Positions 47,135-58,438 of a stretch of 64,000 nucleotides of DNA are shown here, one piece after another; positions within the stretch are counted from its first letter, which is position 1; every line of letters begins with the position of its first letter. The position numbers were made by a program, and so were the translations under genes. The stretch spans positions 159,685-223,684 of the forward strand of contig QANZ01001328.1 in the NCBI GenBank assembly GCA_003254925.1. Direction: 5' to 3'. This stretch comes from Chamaecrista fasciculata (taxonomy: Eukaryota; Streptophyta; Magnoliopsida; Fabales; Fabaceae). The notes under the pieces are model-generated. The model saw only the letters and a list, made by a program, of their open reading frames with translations. It was not told where the DNA came from and did no database searches.

Positions 47135-47607
47135 ACCACAGGGTACTAAAGTGCTAACGGCGCAAACCTTAGGGTACTAAAGTATCAAATTTTGTCTTTC
47201 AAGGTACCAAAGTGGATTCGGTCCTAACCACACGGCACCAAAGTGGAAAGTGCATTTTACCCTAAATAAAATAACAGATGTAAATTTACTAACCTGTAAG
47301 AGCCAAATAAATTACATTATCGTCAAACGTGGGCAAAGAGAAGCTTCAACCCACATGACCCAAGAGAGTTATGCATATCAGGGTTATCATGTTTAGCAAA
47401 GAGAAACCCTTAAATAGATAATGTTTCAGGGACTTCTTTGTAATTTTCTGAAAATTTTTTGGGGTCAATATGTAATTTTTGGAAAATTTGTTATACTTAA
47501 AATTACAAAATAGCTCACAAGGGTACCAAAGTGTTAATGGAGAATACCACAGGGTACCAAAGTGAAATAGGGTCAAACCACAGGGTACCAAAGTGTAATT
47601 TACCCTA
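47135..47607. repeat. 'ccacagggtacca' repeat, copies 2 and 3
   Basis: 47135-47265 and 47515-47607 carry the same units as 2790-2930 and end 'attttaccctaaa' or 'aatttaccctaaa'. Terminal boundaries are unclear. Confidence 0.6.
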
Positions 47608-47635
47608 AACTATATATAATTATATGTAGAAAACT

Positions 47636-47905
47636 GGCCATTTGTGACGGAAAAATCCATCACAAAATTTGGAAATTCCGTCACAAATCAAGTTTGCGAT
47701 CGAAAACTTTCGTCACAAAACAGGGCGTCGCTAAATTAATTTGTAATGGACTTACAATCCGTCACAAATTGTGACAGACAACAACCGTCACTAGTTGTTA
47801 CGGAATATATCCGTCACAAATTTGTCTGTCACAAATTTGCCAACCCCCATATTTGTGACATATTATATTTTGTCACGAATTCCGTCACAAATTGTCCAAA
47901 ATTTA
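47636..47905. mobile_element. CACTA-like fragment with subterminal repeats
   Basis: About twelve copies of 'cgtcacaaat' or 'atttgtgacgga' in both orientations, the pattern of En/Spm subterminal repeats. The terminal CACTA motif is not seen, so this is a fragment or a related MITE. Confidence 0.55.
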
Positions 47906-49628
47906 TAAAATTCTTCTATTAATTACTTTCTCAAATTTAGATATAAATTTTTTTTATTGTTGTATCTTTACTAATTAAATATTGCAATTCTATTGTATAT
48001 ACTAAACTTTGCAACACAATAAATCTACAATAACAATTGTATATATCATTCAACAAATTAAAAGTACACATAAGAAGAATTTAGTTTGAAATACTTTTTT
48101 GGATGATATAACACCGTTCACTAATGATAAGTCTGATTTTGGAAGACTTTTAGAGGTTATTTTGATGATATTTTGATATCGTGTTTGAGATTTTATCCCC
48201 GATTTTCTTAATTTCTATATTTTCCTTCTAGTTTATGAGATTAATTGAAAATATGATATTTTGTGATCAATCTCTTATATTTGTAAATATCATGATGGAT
48301 TTGATGTTCATTCTGTCTAACTTGCAAAACAAACTTCAGAAGGTTTCCAAGATACCATAAAATCAATCTAGTAATTGTGAGAAAAAAAGGAAATTTCGTG
48401 GTGCACAAGTCTTGCCCAAGACTCAAGTCCGGCTGATCAGTTTTGAAGTGTTATTGGAGATTCTACAATCTTTCCTAAACTGTACAATGTGTAGCTCGAA
48501 AATTGGAAAGTTTAGAAGGAAATTAGACTTAGGAAATACTATAAATTCTCCCCTCCAAAGCTTGTAATGCATATCTCTTCCTCTCCACTCTCTAACTTTA
48601 TTTTATATTTGTGCTTCCATGGCCCTGCGTGGTTAAACTTCTCTTCTTGGCTTAGGGTGAGTTTGGATTGGATGTTTCGACACTTGTATCTTGTTCTTAT
48701 TTGTTTCATCAATTTATAATAATTTTTTTTTCTTCTACTCTTCTCTTTTCAATTGTTTTCAAATTGAACGTTCAACTAAGGGCCCAGTTGTCTAATTGAT
48801 CTGTTAACATAACACTAGCTAGGTGTTCTTGTTGATTCGTAATTAATAAGTTCATCACTAAGTAGTAACTAAGATGGTCGTACCATGTTAGGGAGAAGAA
48901 AATCTAAACAAGTAATTTCGTAAATTAATTGTTTAGGGTTAATATCTTTCGGGTCTTAATTTTGTTAATTTAGATTGAATTGTCGATCGTGTCGGATTCA
49001 TCTAGTTAATAAGTGGTTAAATTGGGTACGTTATCCTTTAATCAACTTTTAAGAAAGAGTGATTTCACCGTGTGATTTCGTTAATCTATTTTAATTTGAT
49101 GAATTAATATTTTGGTATCGATGATCAAGTGTGAAACTCCATGAAAAACAATCCCAGCCAAGTCCTCAATCAATTGGTAATCCCTTTTATTTTTAAGTTC
49201 ATTAAGTTTCTCAAGTTCACTCACAACACGTTCTCCTTTGTTTAAGTCGCGTTCATAACACTTGGGCACGACTTACGCACTCGTTCTGGTTTTTCCAAGT
49301 CTGACTGCATTACTCCTGATTCATTGCTTTAGTGTGCAGGTTCAGGTTAATTATTATTGGTGGATTCGACACCCATCAACTAAATTATACATTAGAAGAC
49401 ATTTTTTTGTCCACGTACAAAATGCCTTATACCCTAGGATCAAAATAAAATAATATCCATCTCTTTGTTCTGCTTCTGACTTTGCATCTTCATACTGTTA
49501 TAGAATTGAAAGAATTGAGGACAACTCGCTGAAGTCTGCAATTTCCAATCAATATAAAATCAATTAGTGAAGATTATGGCATAGAAGTTAAATTAAAATG
49601 ACTAAAGCTAAATCCTAAAGCTTAAATG
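47906..49628. other. Unassigned region, possibly LTR-retrotransposon leader
   Basis: No coding sequence is recognised. 48780-49380 has the flavour of a retrotransposon LTR/UTR (ending 'tggattcgacacccatcaac'), but I could not define paired LTRs. Confidence 0.3.
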
Positions 49629-49952
49629 TAGAGCCGTCAAAACGAGTCAGGCCCGGTGGGCTGGCTCGTTTAACCCACCAAATTCTCAACCCGGCTCGCC
49701 AAAAATTTTAGCTCGAGTGGGTTGGCTCACTTAACTCGCGGCTCGTGGTGGGCTAGCTCGAGTGAGCTGGTGAGTTAGTGAGTCAACCCACCTTTTTTTT
49801 AAAAAAAANAAAATTAAAAGTTGGTGGGTTAGGTGAGCCAACCCGGCTCACCAACTTGGTGAGCCGGGTTGGCAAAACCTGGCTCGCCTGGGATCTCTGG
49901 CTCGCGGCTCGCCAGCTCGAGTGAGCTGGGTTGGCTCACTTTGACGGTTCTA
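49629..49952. mobile_element. hAT-type MITE with 8-bp target duplication
   Basis: 'cttaaatg' at 49621-49628 and 49953-49960 flanks a 324-bp element. The ends are TAGAGCCGTCAAAACGAG and, reversed, TAGAACCGTCAAAGTGAG. Inside are inverted 'ggctcacc'/'ggtgagcc' units. A single N lies at 49809 in the A-rich centre. Confidence 0.87.
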
Positions 49953-50163
49953 CTTAAATGTGACAGAACCTTCATATATTCAATTCAATCAAAGTAAAGC
50001 AAAATATATCTAACTACATGTGAGAGTAAGTTAGGTGCAACCCCCTTAGTATAGGTAAAATGGGTCAATGAGTTTGTTACTCATCAAAATTATGACAAAA
50101 ATAGAGTGGCTCCTGATGAGAGTGTAATAAAAAAATCTAAACAAAGTGAATATGAAAACTTAC

Positions 50164-51928
50164 AAGGATGCCAAACCCAACATAAATAGGTTTTGTGCCA
50201 GCTTCAAGCCACTCCACTGATTCTGGCAGTTCATAATTTGAAGCAAGATCAAGAAAACAAAATCCAGGAACGTCAATTTTGGGCCCCCAATCTGCAGACC
50301 AAAAAACGTGACACAATGATACAAGCTCAATATTCACCAAAAGATCCACTTATATAACTAATGGGCCTTAGCTTGTATCGCAAGCCAGATTAAAGAAACA
50401 ACTATATGATATGACAGCTAAAAGACATGAAAACAAAACAAAAAGAGACATACCATGAAATTTGATCAAGTTGCTAAGTAAAGGCTAGCAGATTTCACAA
50501 TTCACAAGAGTCAAGACACTTACTCTGTATCCAATTTGCATCTTGACACGAGAAAGAGGATGGGGATTCCACTTGTAGGCCTACAAATATAGTCAAACAT
50601 TGTCCCGTGAATAAAATACATAAATGCATCCCCAAGTTTAAAGTTGCATATGTGTTACTATTAATAATGGGCAACAATTGAGCACATTTGAGAGCCATCC
50701 TATGTTAACGATGATACACATCAGTCTATCTCACCAAACAAGATTTGCGTCCATGGCATAGTGAAAAATATGTGAAGTGGAACTTTTAGTGGCTCAGCGA
50801 CATGCGTATGTCCTGTATAAGTAAGTACATGAACATGTTAAAAGCCTGTACTAAATTATCAATTATAAGCAATATCAGAATTTCAATGAAATTTGTACTC
50901 TTTTCTTTCTCTTCAGTTAATGAACTCCTTTCAACTTCAGATTATAGTTTCCATGTTTGAGACTCCTATTCTTATTAAGAAAAAAGGAGGAAGGTCTTGT
51001 CGAAGTCTAAAAATATGTTTAAAATAACTAAGTATAACCTGAAAATTGCAGCTGCCAAGTATGGCTTCAATTTTAGAACAAATTCTACCTAACTTGCTTC
51101 AATTTTGACCCATTGGCACGTAATAAATAATCCATCATTTTAAATTTGCAATTATCTCTCCAACTTTTAACATTTGTCATAACCTCTAGCCAACACATAA
51201 AATTTAGTGAGATTTCTCCTAAAAGAACACATGCTGTTTCAAGTTCCACCAACTCCCCATCTCAATGAGTCCTAAATAATATACTTTGGGGTCTCTCTCA
51301 TTAGCTTTTGCTCACTCTAATTTATCAACAAAATGTTTAATTTAATATAATGGAAATCATCAAAAAGCTAACTTTGAATACAGAAATCTAACCATATGCA
51401 GGAGGATTGGCAATTATTGCCTCTGCTCTAAAGGGAATTTTAGAATCTGGGTCAGGTTCCATGCATGCAGGTAGCAGAGAGTAAATAATATCCTTTATCT
51501 GACTTCTCTGTACAGGTATTTCTGAAGGTCCTGATGGCAAGAAACCTTTATGCTTTACCATATCTGCAGAAAACATTAGGAAGCATATGAAGTCAATAAA
51601 TAATTTACCTACATGGAAAACATCTACATCTGCATGAAATTATGTCCTAAATGACTCTAAATAAAGGAAAACACATAATTCCAGTTAATCTGGAATTTCA
51701 AACAACTAAAATTTTTAGTTCAAGCTATTACCATGTGATGCTGTACTTAGGTTTAGAATCATTAACACCAGTAGAATCTAGCAAGAGAGTGTTTATATAA
51801 GGTATTAACCACTTACAACCAGCAAGAACTTTGGGATCTCCACCTAAAGCGAAAAATTCCAAGCCTGCATTCAAGACAAAATCTTTGAAATTTTTATGTG
51901 TAGGTAACCTAACCCTGTGGCCATAAAC
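50164..51928 (-). pseudogene. UGT80: UGT80-type sterol glucosyltransferase fragment
   Basis: Minus-strand exon relics: 51928-51817 (YGHRVRLPTHKNF, GGDPKVLAG), 51563-51393 (MVKHKGFLPSGPSEI, AIIANPPAY), 50812-50748 (GHTHVAEPLKVPLHIFFTMP), 50580-50524 (frameshifted PHPLSRVK) and 50291-50164 (DWGPKIDVPGFCFLDLASNY, GTKPIYVGFGIL). The first two join perfectly through GT-AG sites. These are middle exons of UGT80A sterol 3-beta-glucosyltransferase, a membrane-associated enzyme that glucosylates sterols. The N-terminal exons, the exon before DWGPK and the catalytic C-terminus with the UDP-sugar site are absent, and the exon near 50560 has lost one base. Introns are kept, so it is a DNA-level copy. Confidence 0.88.
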
Positions 51929-53743
51929 CTGTAGACAAAATTTGGCATCAATCAATTGTATTAACTAGATCAAAATTATGCTCCATCAAAAAGCAGGGGT
52001 GAAAACACAAAATTTAAACCAAAAGGATTTACCTTTGAGTTTCCTGAGAGAAGGCCATGTTTGTGACCTTGAAGCTTGAAACCCGCAAGAAGGATGCACA
52101 GGGGAAGGCCCTTGTGAACTCACTCTGAAGCTCAAGTTAAACTGTGTAAGAGATGATGAGTAAGTTACCTTGTTAGGGTTTTGTAGCATGTATTTATAGA
52201 GAAAAGGGCGGAGTGTGGTAGGTGGATGTGATTGATGGTGACTTGTCACTGTAGTGTCAAGCAAGTACACCAAGATTTACGGGATTGTGTCTAAGAGGAT
52301 CCATGTGGCGTCTGGGTGCCTAGGATATTTAAAAGGATGTATATCAAGGGGAATGCATGACCACTTGACCAGTAGTAATTAAAGTGTTTAAGGAACTAAA
52401 AATTAAAAAGCAGTTTGTAGTATAGTGGTAATAAAACTTTGGTGGCTGGAAAAACTTGTGCAGAGCTTGTGTCGCCCTTCCTTCTCAATATAGCCACACT
52501 CTGTCTCCTTCCAATTTCAAATCCTACCTATCATGTAGAAGAGAAGCAGAACAATGGTAAACAACAGCAATCCTTCTAAAACTGAAGTTTAATAATCTCC
52601 AATCGAAATAACTACGATCTTTTACAGCCTTGGCCATTAAATAGGATTTTTTTTGCCAAAAATGAAATTAAATTGATTGAATGATAATCAGGGCGTCAAA
52701 ATTGGGGACTTCTAACCTTGGATAGATCCATCACTGAAAACAAGTAAATTGAAGCTGGCAATTGAACAGACACTCAAATTCTATTAATCAATTCCTATTT
52801 CTGATTTCGTAAACCAACACTCAACAGTCAATGGTGCGTGGGTGTGCGTTTGTGTGCTTTGAGTTTGGGCTGACAATGGTGCGTTATCGCAAACGGTGGT
52901 GGAGAAGAGGAGGAGTAGGATTGAAGAGGAAGTTGTTGTGCAAGGAAGAAGTTGTTTTTACTTTTGGGGGAAATTTGATTAAAACCCCAATTCATTTATT
53001 TTTATTTTTTATGTTTTAATCTTATTACAATATAAAGGGACTTTAATGTAAGAAAATAAAATTTTTAGGATATTAAAGTTAGTTTATCCTTTTTTTTAAT
53101 TGAAGATGTGGATGAAAAAGGGTGAAGAAGGACTAACGATAGAATTTTTTAGAAAGTAAAAGGACCAAAATGAAATGAAAAAAACTTTAGAGACCAAAAC
53201 AAAACTTTAAGCAAATTTGGGGGGACAAAAATAGAATTTTGGCCTATTGATTTTATGTTTTGGACAATATTATGATTTCACATAATTTGAATTTTGAAGG
53301 GTGAAATTTTAATTTTTTTAAAAAATATGAAGTTTACCTCTTCAACAGGTTGCCTATTGATTATTTAGTATTATTGGATCACATCAATAGTTATAATTGT
53401 GCCACTTCATACATTACATAGATGCAACAAGTTGCATGTTAGACTAATCCATCTATAAAAGAAGTGAAAAATTATATTTGTAGATTTTATTAGTTCTTGT
53501 ATATATATATAATACTTTTTTAATTGTAAAAAAGATAAATTAAAAAAGAAACAATTATTAATTTATCTTGTATAACATTTCTTAAATATTTTACTATTGA
53601 ATTTCAATATTTCATATATATTAACTTAATTTTTATTATATATATTTAATAAATTCAATAATATATTATTTATTCAAATGGGGCAATTATTTTAAATTAG
53701 TTTTTTCAAATATAAATGAGTAATCTCCATGGGGTAATTATTT
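51929..53743. other. Intergenic DNA, no gene seen
   Basis: Upstream of the UGT80 relic; open frames at 51986-52273 (-) and 52831-53019 (+) resemble nothing I know. A 'ggacca'-rich patch at 53155-53245 ending 'gaattttggcc' may be the end of a Mutator-like element whose partner I did not find. Confidence 0.4.
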
Positions 53744-54152
53744 TATACTCACGATCCCAAGGATCGAAATATGGTTTCTCAGGTTTTCCGGCGATGGTAC
53801 GAGCTAGACTCGTTGACACAAAAACACGTTACAATTGATATGTGCTACACGACGACGTCGGACCGTCTCTGGCGAAGGTTTCTGCATTTAGACTCATTGA
53901 AACTGAAAGGGAAGCCGAGGCCGACCTAGTTCAATTTGATATTGAGGATTGTGGATTCTACTTGACGCTTTGGGTTGGATAAATTGCCCAGTATTTAGAT
54001 TTTTTAAGTCATTCTATTTTTGGAGGATGATTGTGAAGGACTCGAATCTCGAACTGCTAACTCGGCCTCTCGGGGACACATCCTAGAAGTTCTTAAACTC
54101 AATAACTATTCAGGGTTTTCCATCGATGGCCTATGCCATATCGGTCATTCTT
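53744..54152 (+). pseudogene. COI1: COI1 (jasmonate receptor F-box) fragment
   Basis: From 53744 the frame reads YTHDPKDRNMVSQVFRRWYE, then LDSLTQKHVTIDMCYTTTSD and RLWRRFLHLDSLKLKGKPRP before a stop. Further pieces in other frames match in order: RMIVKDS-like near 54020 and HILEVLKLNNYSGFSIDGLC with HIGHS at 54080-54145. This is the F-box end and first leucine-rich repeats of COI1, which binds JA-Ile and recruits JAZ repressors to SCF. Several frameshifts and stops make it a relic; the rest of the gene is absent. The next 150 bp shows nothing recognisable. Confidence 0.82.
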
Positions 54153-54296
54153 ATAGGTAATTTGAGATGACTCGTTCTCTTAGAGGCTTATAATAGCCAT
54201 GAGGTGTGTTTTCTCTTATCTCCGTATAAGATTTATACTTACAAGATTTGTGGTGTTGTGATTCATACTTACAAGATTTGTTTTAAATGATTATAT

Positions 54297-54305
54297 TTTT
54301 ATCAA
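54297..54305. repeat. Left 9-bp target site duplication of MULE-2
   Basis: 'ttttatcaa', repeated at 55690-55698. Confidence 0.92.
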
Positions 54306-55689
54306 GGCCAAAGTGCAATATTGGTCCTATAAGTTTGCATGAGTTCCCAGATCAGTCCTATAAGTTTTTTCGTCTCAGATTTGGTCCTATAAGTTTGAAA
54401 AATTCTCACCGTTAGTCCTATCGATATTTCCGTTAAATTTTTTCCGTTAATGCTGATGTGGCATGATGACTGGGATATTGAAGTGGCAAAGTGGAGTGAA
54501 ATGGGACCATACTGCAACAAATATTAATATTGTGGATGTATTTAGTGAATTTGACGGAGGAATATGTTAAAATGCTCTCCCAAATGTTCGTCGATATCAC
54601 TCCTCCTCTTCCTCTCAATCTTCGTCATATCCTCTTCTTCCTCTCAATCTTCGTCCTCTTCTTCCTCTCAATCTTCGTCATATCCTCTTCGAAGTGGCAA
54701 GCTGGTATGTTACACTCGAAGATTTCTTATATACTAGACCGAAATAACATAAGTTGAAGCTTTGTCAAAACTGGCCCAGAATGAAAAAGCATTTCTCTAA
54801 CTCATTGCAATTGCAGGGAAGAAGAAAATAAGTGGAAAAATAACAAGGCAAATATGTTCAGCAGGCACACGATCTGACAAATCTAATATGTTAGATCCCA
54901 CCGCGCTCAATTTTACTAAAATAAGGTATATAGAGATTGTAAAATCGAAGTCATAAGACTTTAATAATAAGAACATGAAAGTCGATTTGCAACCCAAAAA
55001 AAGAATATGAAAGTCGATTCCAAACAAAATTCAACAAAAAATCACTTTTTTTTTTGTGAAAACCACTTTAGTTTAGATATAGATTGCTAGTATATAAAAT
55101 TCAAATAAACATACCTGTACTAGAATAACCATATCAACCACCAACGTTGTAATTACACCAACGACAAGCCCCAATACGCCATTGGCAACAGTTGAAGAAC
55201 CAATGTCTACATCAATCTGAAAATTATAACAATATATTAATCAACAACTATAGTGATCCAATACGGCTACATTCACCATGAAATATGACGAAGATTGAGA
55301 GGAAGAAGAGGATATGACGAAGATTGAGAGGAAGAAGAGGACGAAGATTGAGAGGAAGAAGAGGATATGACGAAGATTGAGAGGAAGAGGAGGAGTGATA
55401 TCGACGAACATTTGGGAGAGCATTTTAACATATTCTTCCGTCAAATTCACTAAATACATCCACAACATTAATATTTGTTGCAGTATGGTCCCATTTCACT
55501 CCACTTTGCCACTTCAATATCCCAGTCATCATGCCACATCAGCATTAACGGAAAAAATTTAACGGAAATATCGATAGGACTAACGGTGAGAATTTTTCAA
55601 ACTTATAGGACCAAATCTGAGACGAAAAAACTTATAGGACTGATCTGGGAACTCATGCAAACTTATAGGACCAATATTGCACTTTGGCC
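54306..55689. mobile_element. MULE-2: non-autonomous Mutator-like element
   Basis: Inverted repeats of about 385 bp (54306-54690 and about 55304-55689) begin GGCCAAAGTGCAATATTGG, are nearly identical and are flanked by a perfect 9-bp duplication. The inner part of each repeat is a short tandem array of 'ctctcaatcttcgtc' units. No transposase is present. The 0.6-kb interior contains an exon-like segment on the minus strand. The ends are related to those of MULE-1 but differ in detail, so MULE-1 need not be its driver. Confidence 0.93.
55115..55216 (-). pseudogene. Exon-like captured segment in MULE-2, unrecognised
   Basis: A 102-bp stretch lies between acceptor 'ttttcag' and donor 'gtatgt', open for 34 residues (IDVDIGSSTVANGV, GLVVGVITTLVVDMVILV). 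It is hydrophobic, so probably part of a membrane segment. A second possible exon follows at about 54900-54800 (acceptor 'ttattttag'; LSAVGSNILDLSDRVPAEH). I do not recognise the parent gene. Confidence 0.45.
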
Positions 55690-55698
55690 TTTTATCAA
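55690..55698. repeat. Right 9-bp target site duplication of MULE-2
   Basis: 'ttttatcaa', matching 54297-54305 exactly. Confidence 0.92.
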
Positions 55699-56440
55699 TT
55701 TCAAGTTTCGAGTTCAAATATAAAATCATGATTGAAACTTTTGTACTTGATATAAATTAGTTGACTTTCAAGCAAAATTGCTTTCTTGGTTCTTCTATTA
55801 GAGGAAAACAAGGTTTGTACATCTCCGGTTGTATGAATGGTACAAGTTCTAGTACGTGGTTGAGAAGGTTTGAGAGTTTGATTATTTCTTTCTCTCAATG
55901 CATATCTATTGATATGTTATATGTTGGATTCAATTTCTGACCCAATTTTCTTTTTATATTTTTTATTTTAGTTTGTTCAATTATAAATTAGTAATTTTAA
56001 TAGCACAATTATTAATACTCTCAGGTTGTGGGTTGGAGTCTTTGCCCAATAGACATGTGGATAATCAAACTCATTACTGATTACCACATTTAAATAGTGA
56101 CCCAAGTATATTCTCATTCGTAATCACAAAATTAAATTACTTAATCATTATAAAATAAATCTAATAATTAATATTAATCCATACGGATTTTAATATAAAA
56201 AATTCCATTTTTTTTTTCATAAAATTATGAATGGAATGATGAAGAAGGTGTGGCCTTCAATCTAATTATAAGTCAAAGCATATGGCACATTGCCATAATT
56301 AGACCTACCTTTTTGTGGGTTAGGATGATGATTAGCTAATATTATGTTATTAATCATATTTGATAGATTAACCACTAAACAAAAAAAATCAATCACGTTT
56401 TTTTTCATAGTTAAAAAATTATTTTAGTCTTGTTCCTATA
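55699..56440. other. AT-rich intergenic DNA, nothing recognised
   Basis: No coding, RNA or repeat feature can be supported here. Confidence 0.5.
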
Positions 56441-58438
56441 ATTTTTTTTTTATAAGAACTAAAACTTCATTCAAGACCTCTCAAGGGCCAAAATAGATGA
56501 AATACAGCTAGGCACATCATCAATCCAAACATCACGACCTGGATGAGAGATAGCAAATCTAGCTAAAGAATGAGCAACATTATTACAATCACGACTCACC
56601 CAATTCAGAGAGAAAAATTCAAAGAGATTCCCATGCCACCTAATGTTCCTCAAGATAACACCAACATGAGAAAAGACAAAGTCACAGTTAATAAAACTAT
56701 TTGCAACAGTGGAACTGTCAGTTTCAACCAATACCTTCAAACAATGGAAATTATGAGCTTGTTTGGCCCCAAACTCAACTGCCAAGGCTTCCAAAAAATC
56801 AACAGGATAGGAAGAGTGGATACAATCAGTTACAGCACAAATAATATCTCCATTATGATCTCTAATAACACAGCTAAGACCCACAATATCGTCAGATAAA
56901 GCCGCATCAACATTCACTTTAACGTAACCAAGGGGTGGGGCGATCCAAACGCAAGGGGAAGGGCCATTAGGTCTATGAGTGCACTGAGAGGGAAGCAACT
57001 CCAATTCAGAAATGAAATTTCTGGTACTGTTCCACAAATGAATTTCGTTAACAACAACAGTAGATGGATTCGCCACTTTCCCATTTCTTCTCTCCCAAAC
57101 CTTGTAGATGCCAATGGCGAAAGTGACAACCTGTTTTGCATCGAATTGAAACATAGCAATAGACAACCATTCTAAGAAAGAGATGTTACAGTCATGTTCA
57201 TGAATAAAGGGCAACTCAGAAAAGCTCCAAAAAGAATGGAGGGCAGAACATAAAAGTAAAGCATGGTTAATATCCTCATCGTGTAACTCACAAATAGGGC
57301 AGGATGAAATAATATCAAGACCTCTACTAACCAAGGCAGTTCTAGTAGGTATGATACCTCTACAAGCACGCCAAAGGAAGGATTTGAATTTAGGAGGAAC
57401 TTTTAGTTTCCAAATATCTTGCCAAGTGCTTTTGAAATCCCGTAGAGCCCTATCACTAGCATTACCTTGGAGATCAGTGGCATCCTTAAAACATCTGTAC
57501 CCCGTTCTCACATCATACTGCCCGTTCTTGGAATACTCCCAAAACAACGAATCACAGGAATAAGATACAGGAAGAGGCATCTCACAAATAGCTTTGGCAA
57601 AGTCGTGATTAAACAAATCAAGCACCTTCAAAGAGTTCCACTCTCTTCCATCGTCAGACAGAAGATCACTAACAAAACCAATCTCACTAGGACGATGTCT
57701 AAAGCCCACTTCCATCCCATAAAAACCTTGAATCCATGACTGATCATCCATCTTGATAGACTTCCCATCACCCACACACTTCCTAACCCCCAAATTGAGC
57801 ACATCTCGACCCTCAATGATACTCCGCCAGGTAAAACTTGGATTGTTGCCCAACTTAGCCTCCATAAACTCACAATTGCCAAAGTACTTAGCTTTCAAGA
57901 CCCTTGTCACAAGCGCTGAAGGATTAGAAATGAGTTTCCAACCCTGTTTAGCTAAGAGAGCTAGATTAAAACATCTGAGGACTTTAAAACCAAGACCTCC
58001 AAAGCATTTGGGAGGAGAAAGGCTATCCCAATTTATCCAATGAATCTTCCTTTTCTCTGATGTACTCCCCCACTAGAATTTAGCAGATAACATCCCCAAG
58101 CGGTAACAAAGATTTTTGGGCAACGCAAAACAGCTCATAGAGAAAGTGGGGATCGCTTGAGCAACTGATTTAATGAGAATTTCCCTCCCAGCACCAGAGA
58201 GGAGTCTACCTTTCCAAACCTGTAATCTCTTCCATACTCTCTTCTCAATAGACTTGAAAGAATGATTTTTACAGCGTCCCACATGGGTAGGAAGGCCAAG
58301 GTACTGTTCATTCATTGCAACTATGCTCGTATTGAGACTAGATGTAATGATACTCTTCACATTACTGCAAGTATTAGGGCTAAAGAAAACCGTTGTTTTG
58401 TCCCTATTAATCATCTGACCGGAAAATAACTCATAAGT
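56441..58438 (-). mobile_element. 5'-truncated LINE (non-LTR retrotransposon)
   Basis: Minus strand: poly(A) at the 3' end (T run 56441-56451), a 20-30 bp 3' UTR, then the C-terminal third of ORF2 up to 58438. There the coding sequence is cut at the edge of the LTR-like sequence. A target duplication is not visible because the 5' end is lost. Confidence 0.88.
56471..58438 (-). pseudogene. LINE ORF2 fragment: RT end, zf-RVT and RNase H
   Basis: One frame runs the whole way with a single stop (TAG at 58075-58073, in place of Trp in AKFWWGS-type sequence). In order: the end of the reverse-transcriptase domain (ELFSGQMINRDKT, EQYLGLPTHVGR, GREILIKSVAQAIP), the zf-RVT region (PPKFKSFLWRACRGIIPTR, CPICELHDEDINHALLLC) and an RNase H domain (VNVDAALSDD, EALAVEFGA, VETDSSTVANS, NNVAHSLARFA). 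The N-terminal endonuclease and the RT catalytic motifs are absent. Apart from the stop, the frame is remarkably intact, so the insertion is young. Confidence 0.9.

Noticed and set aside
52411..52560. SINE- or tRNA-like A-box and B-box words ('tagtatagtggtaa', 'ttcaaatcc')
   Set aside because: No cloverleaf can be drawn, and poly(A) and a target duplication are missing.
55241..55468. Open frames in the MULE-2 ends (also 54530-54757 and copies)
   Set aside because: The same peptides appear in both inverted repeats because the DNA is repeated; they are translations of a simple tandem array.
57753..58043. Plus-strand open frame opposite the LINE
   Set aside because: Antisense shadow of ORF2; the minus frame carries the zf-RVT and RT motifs.
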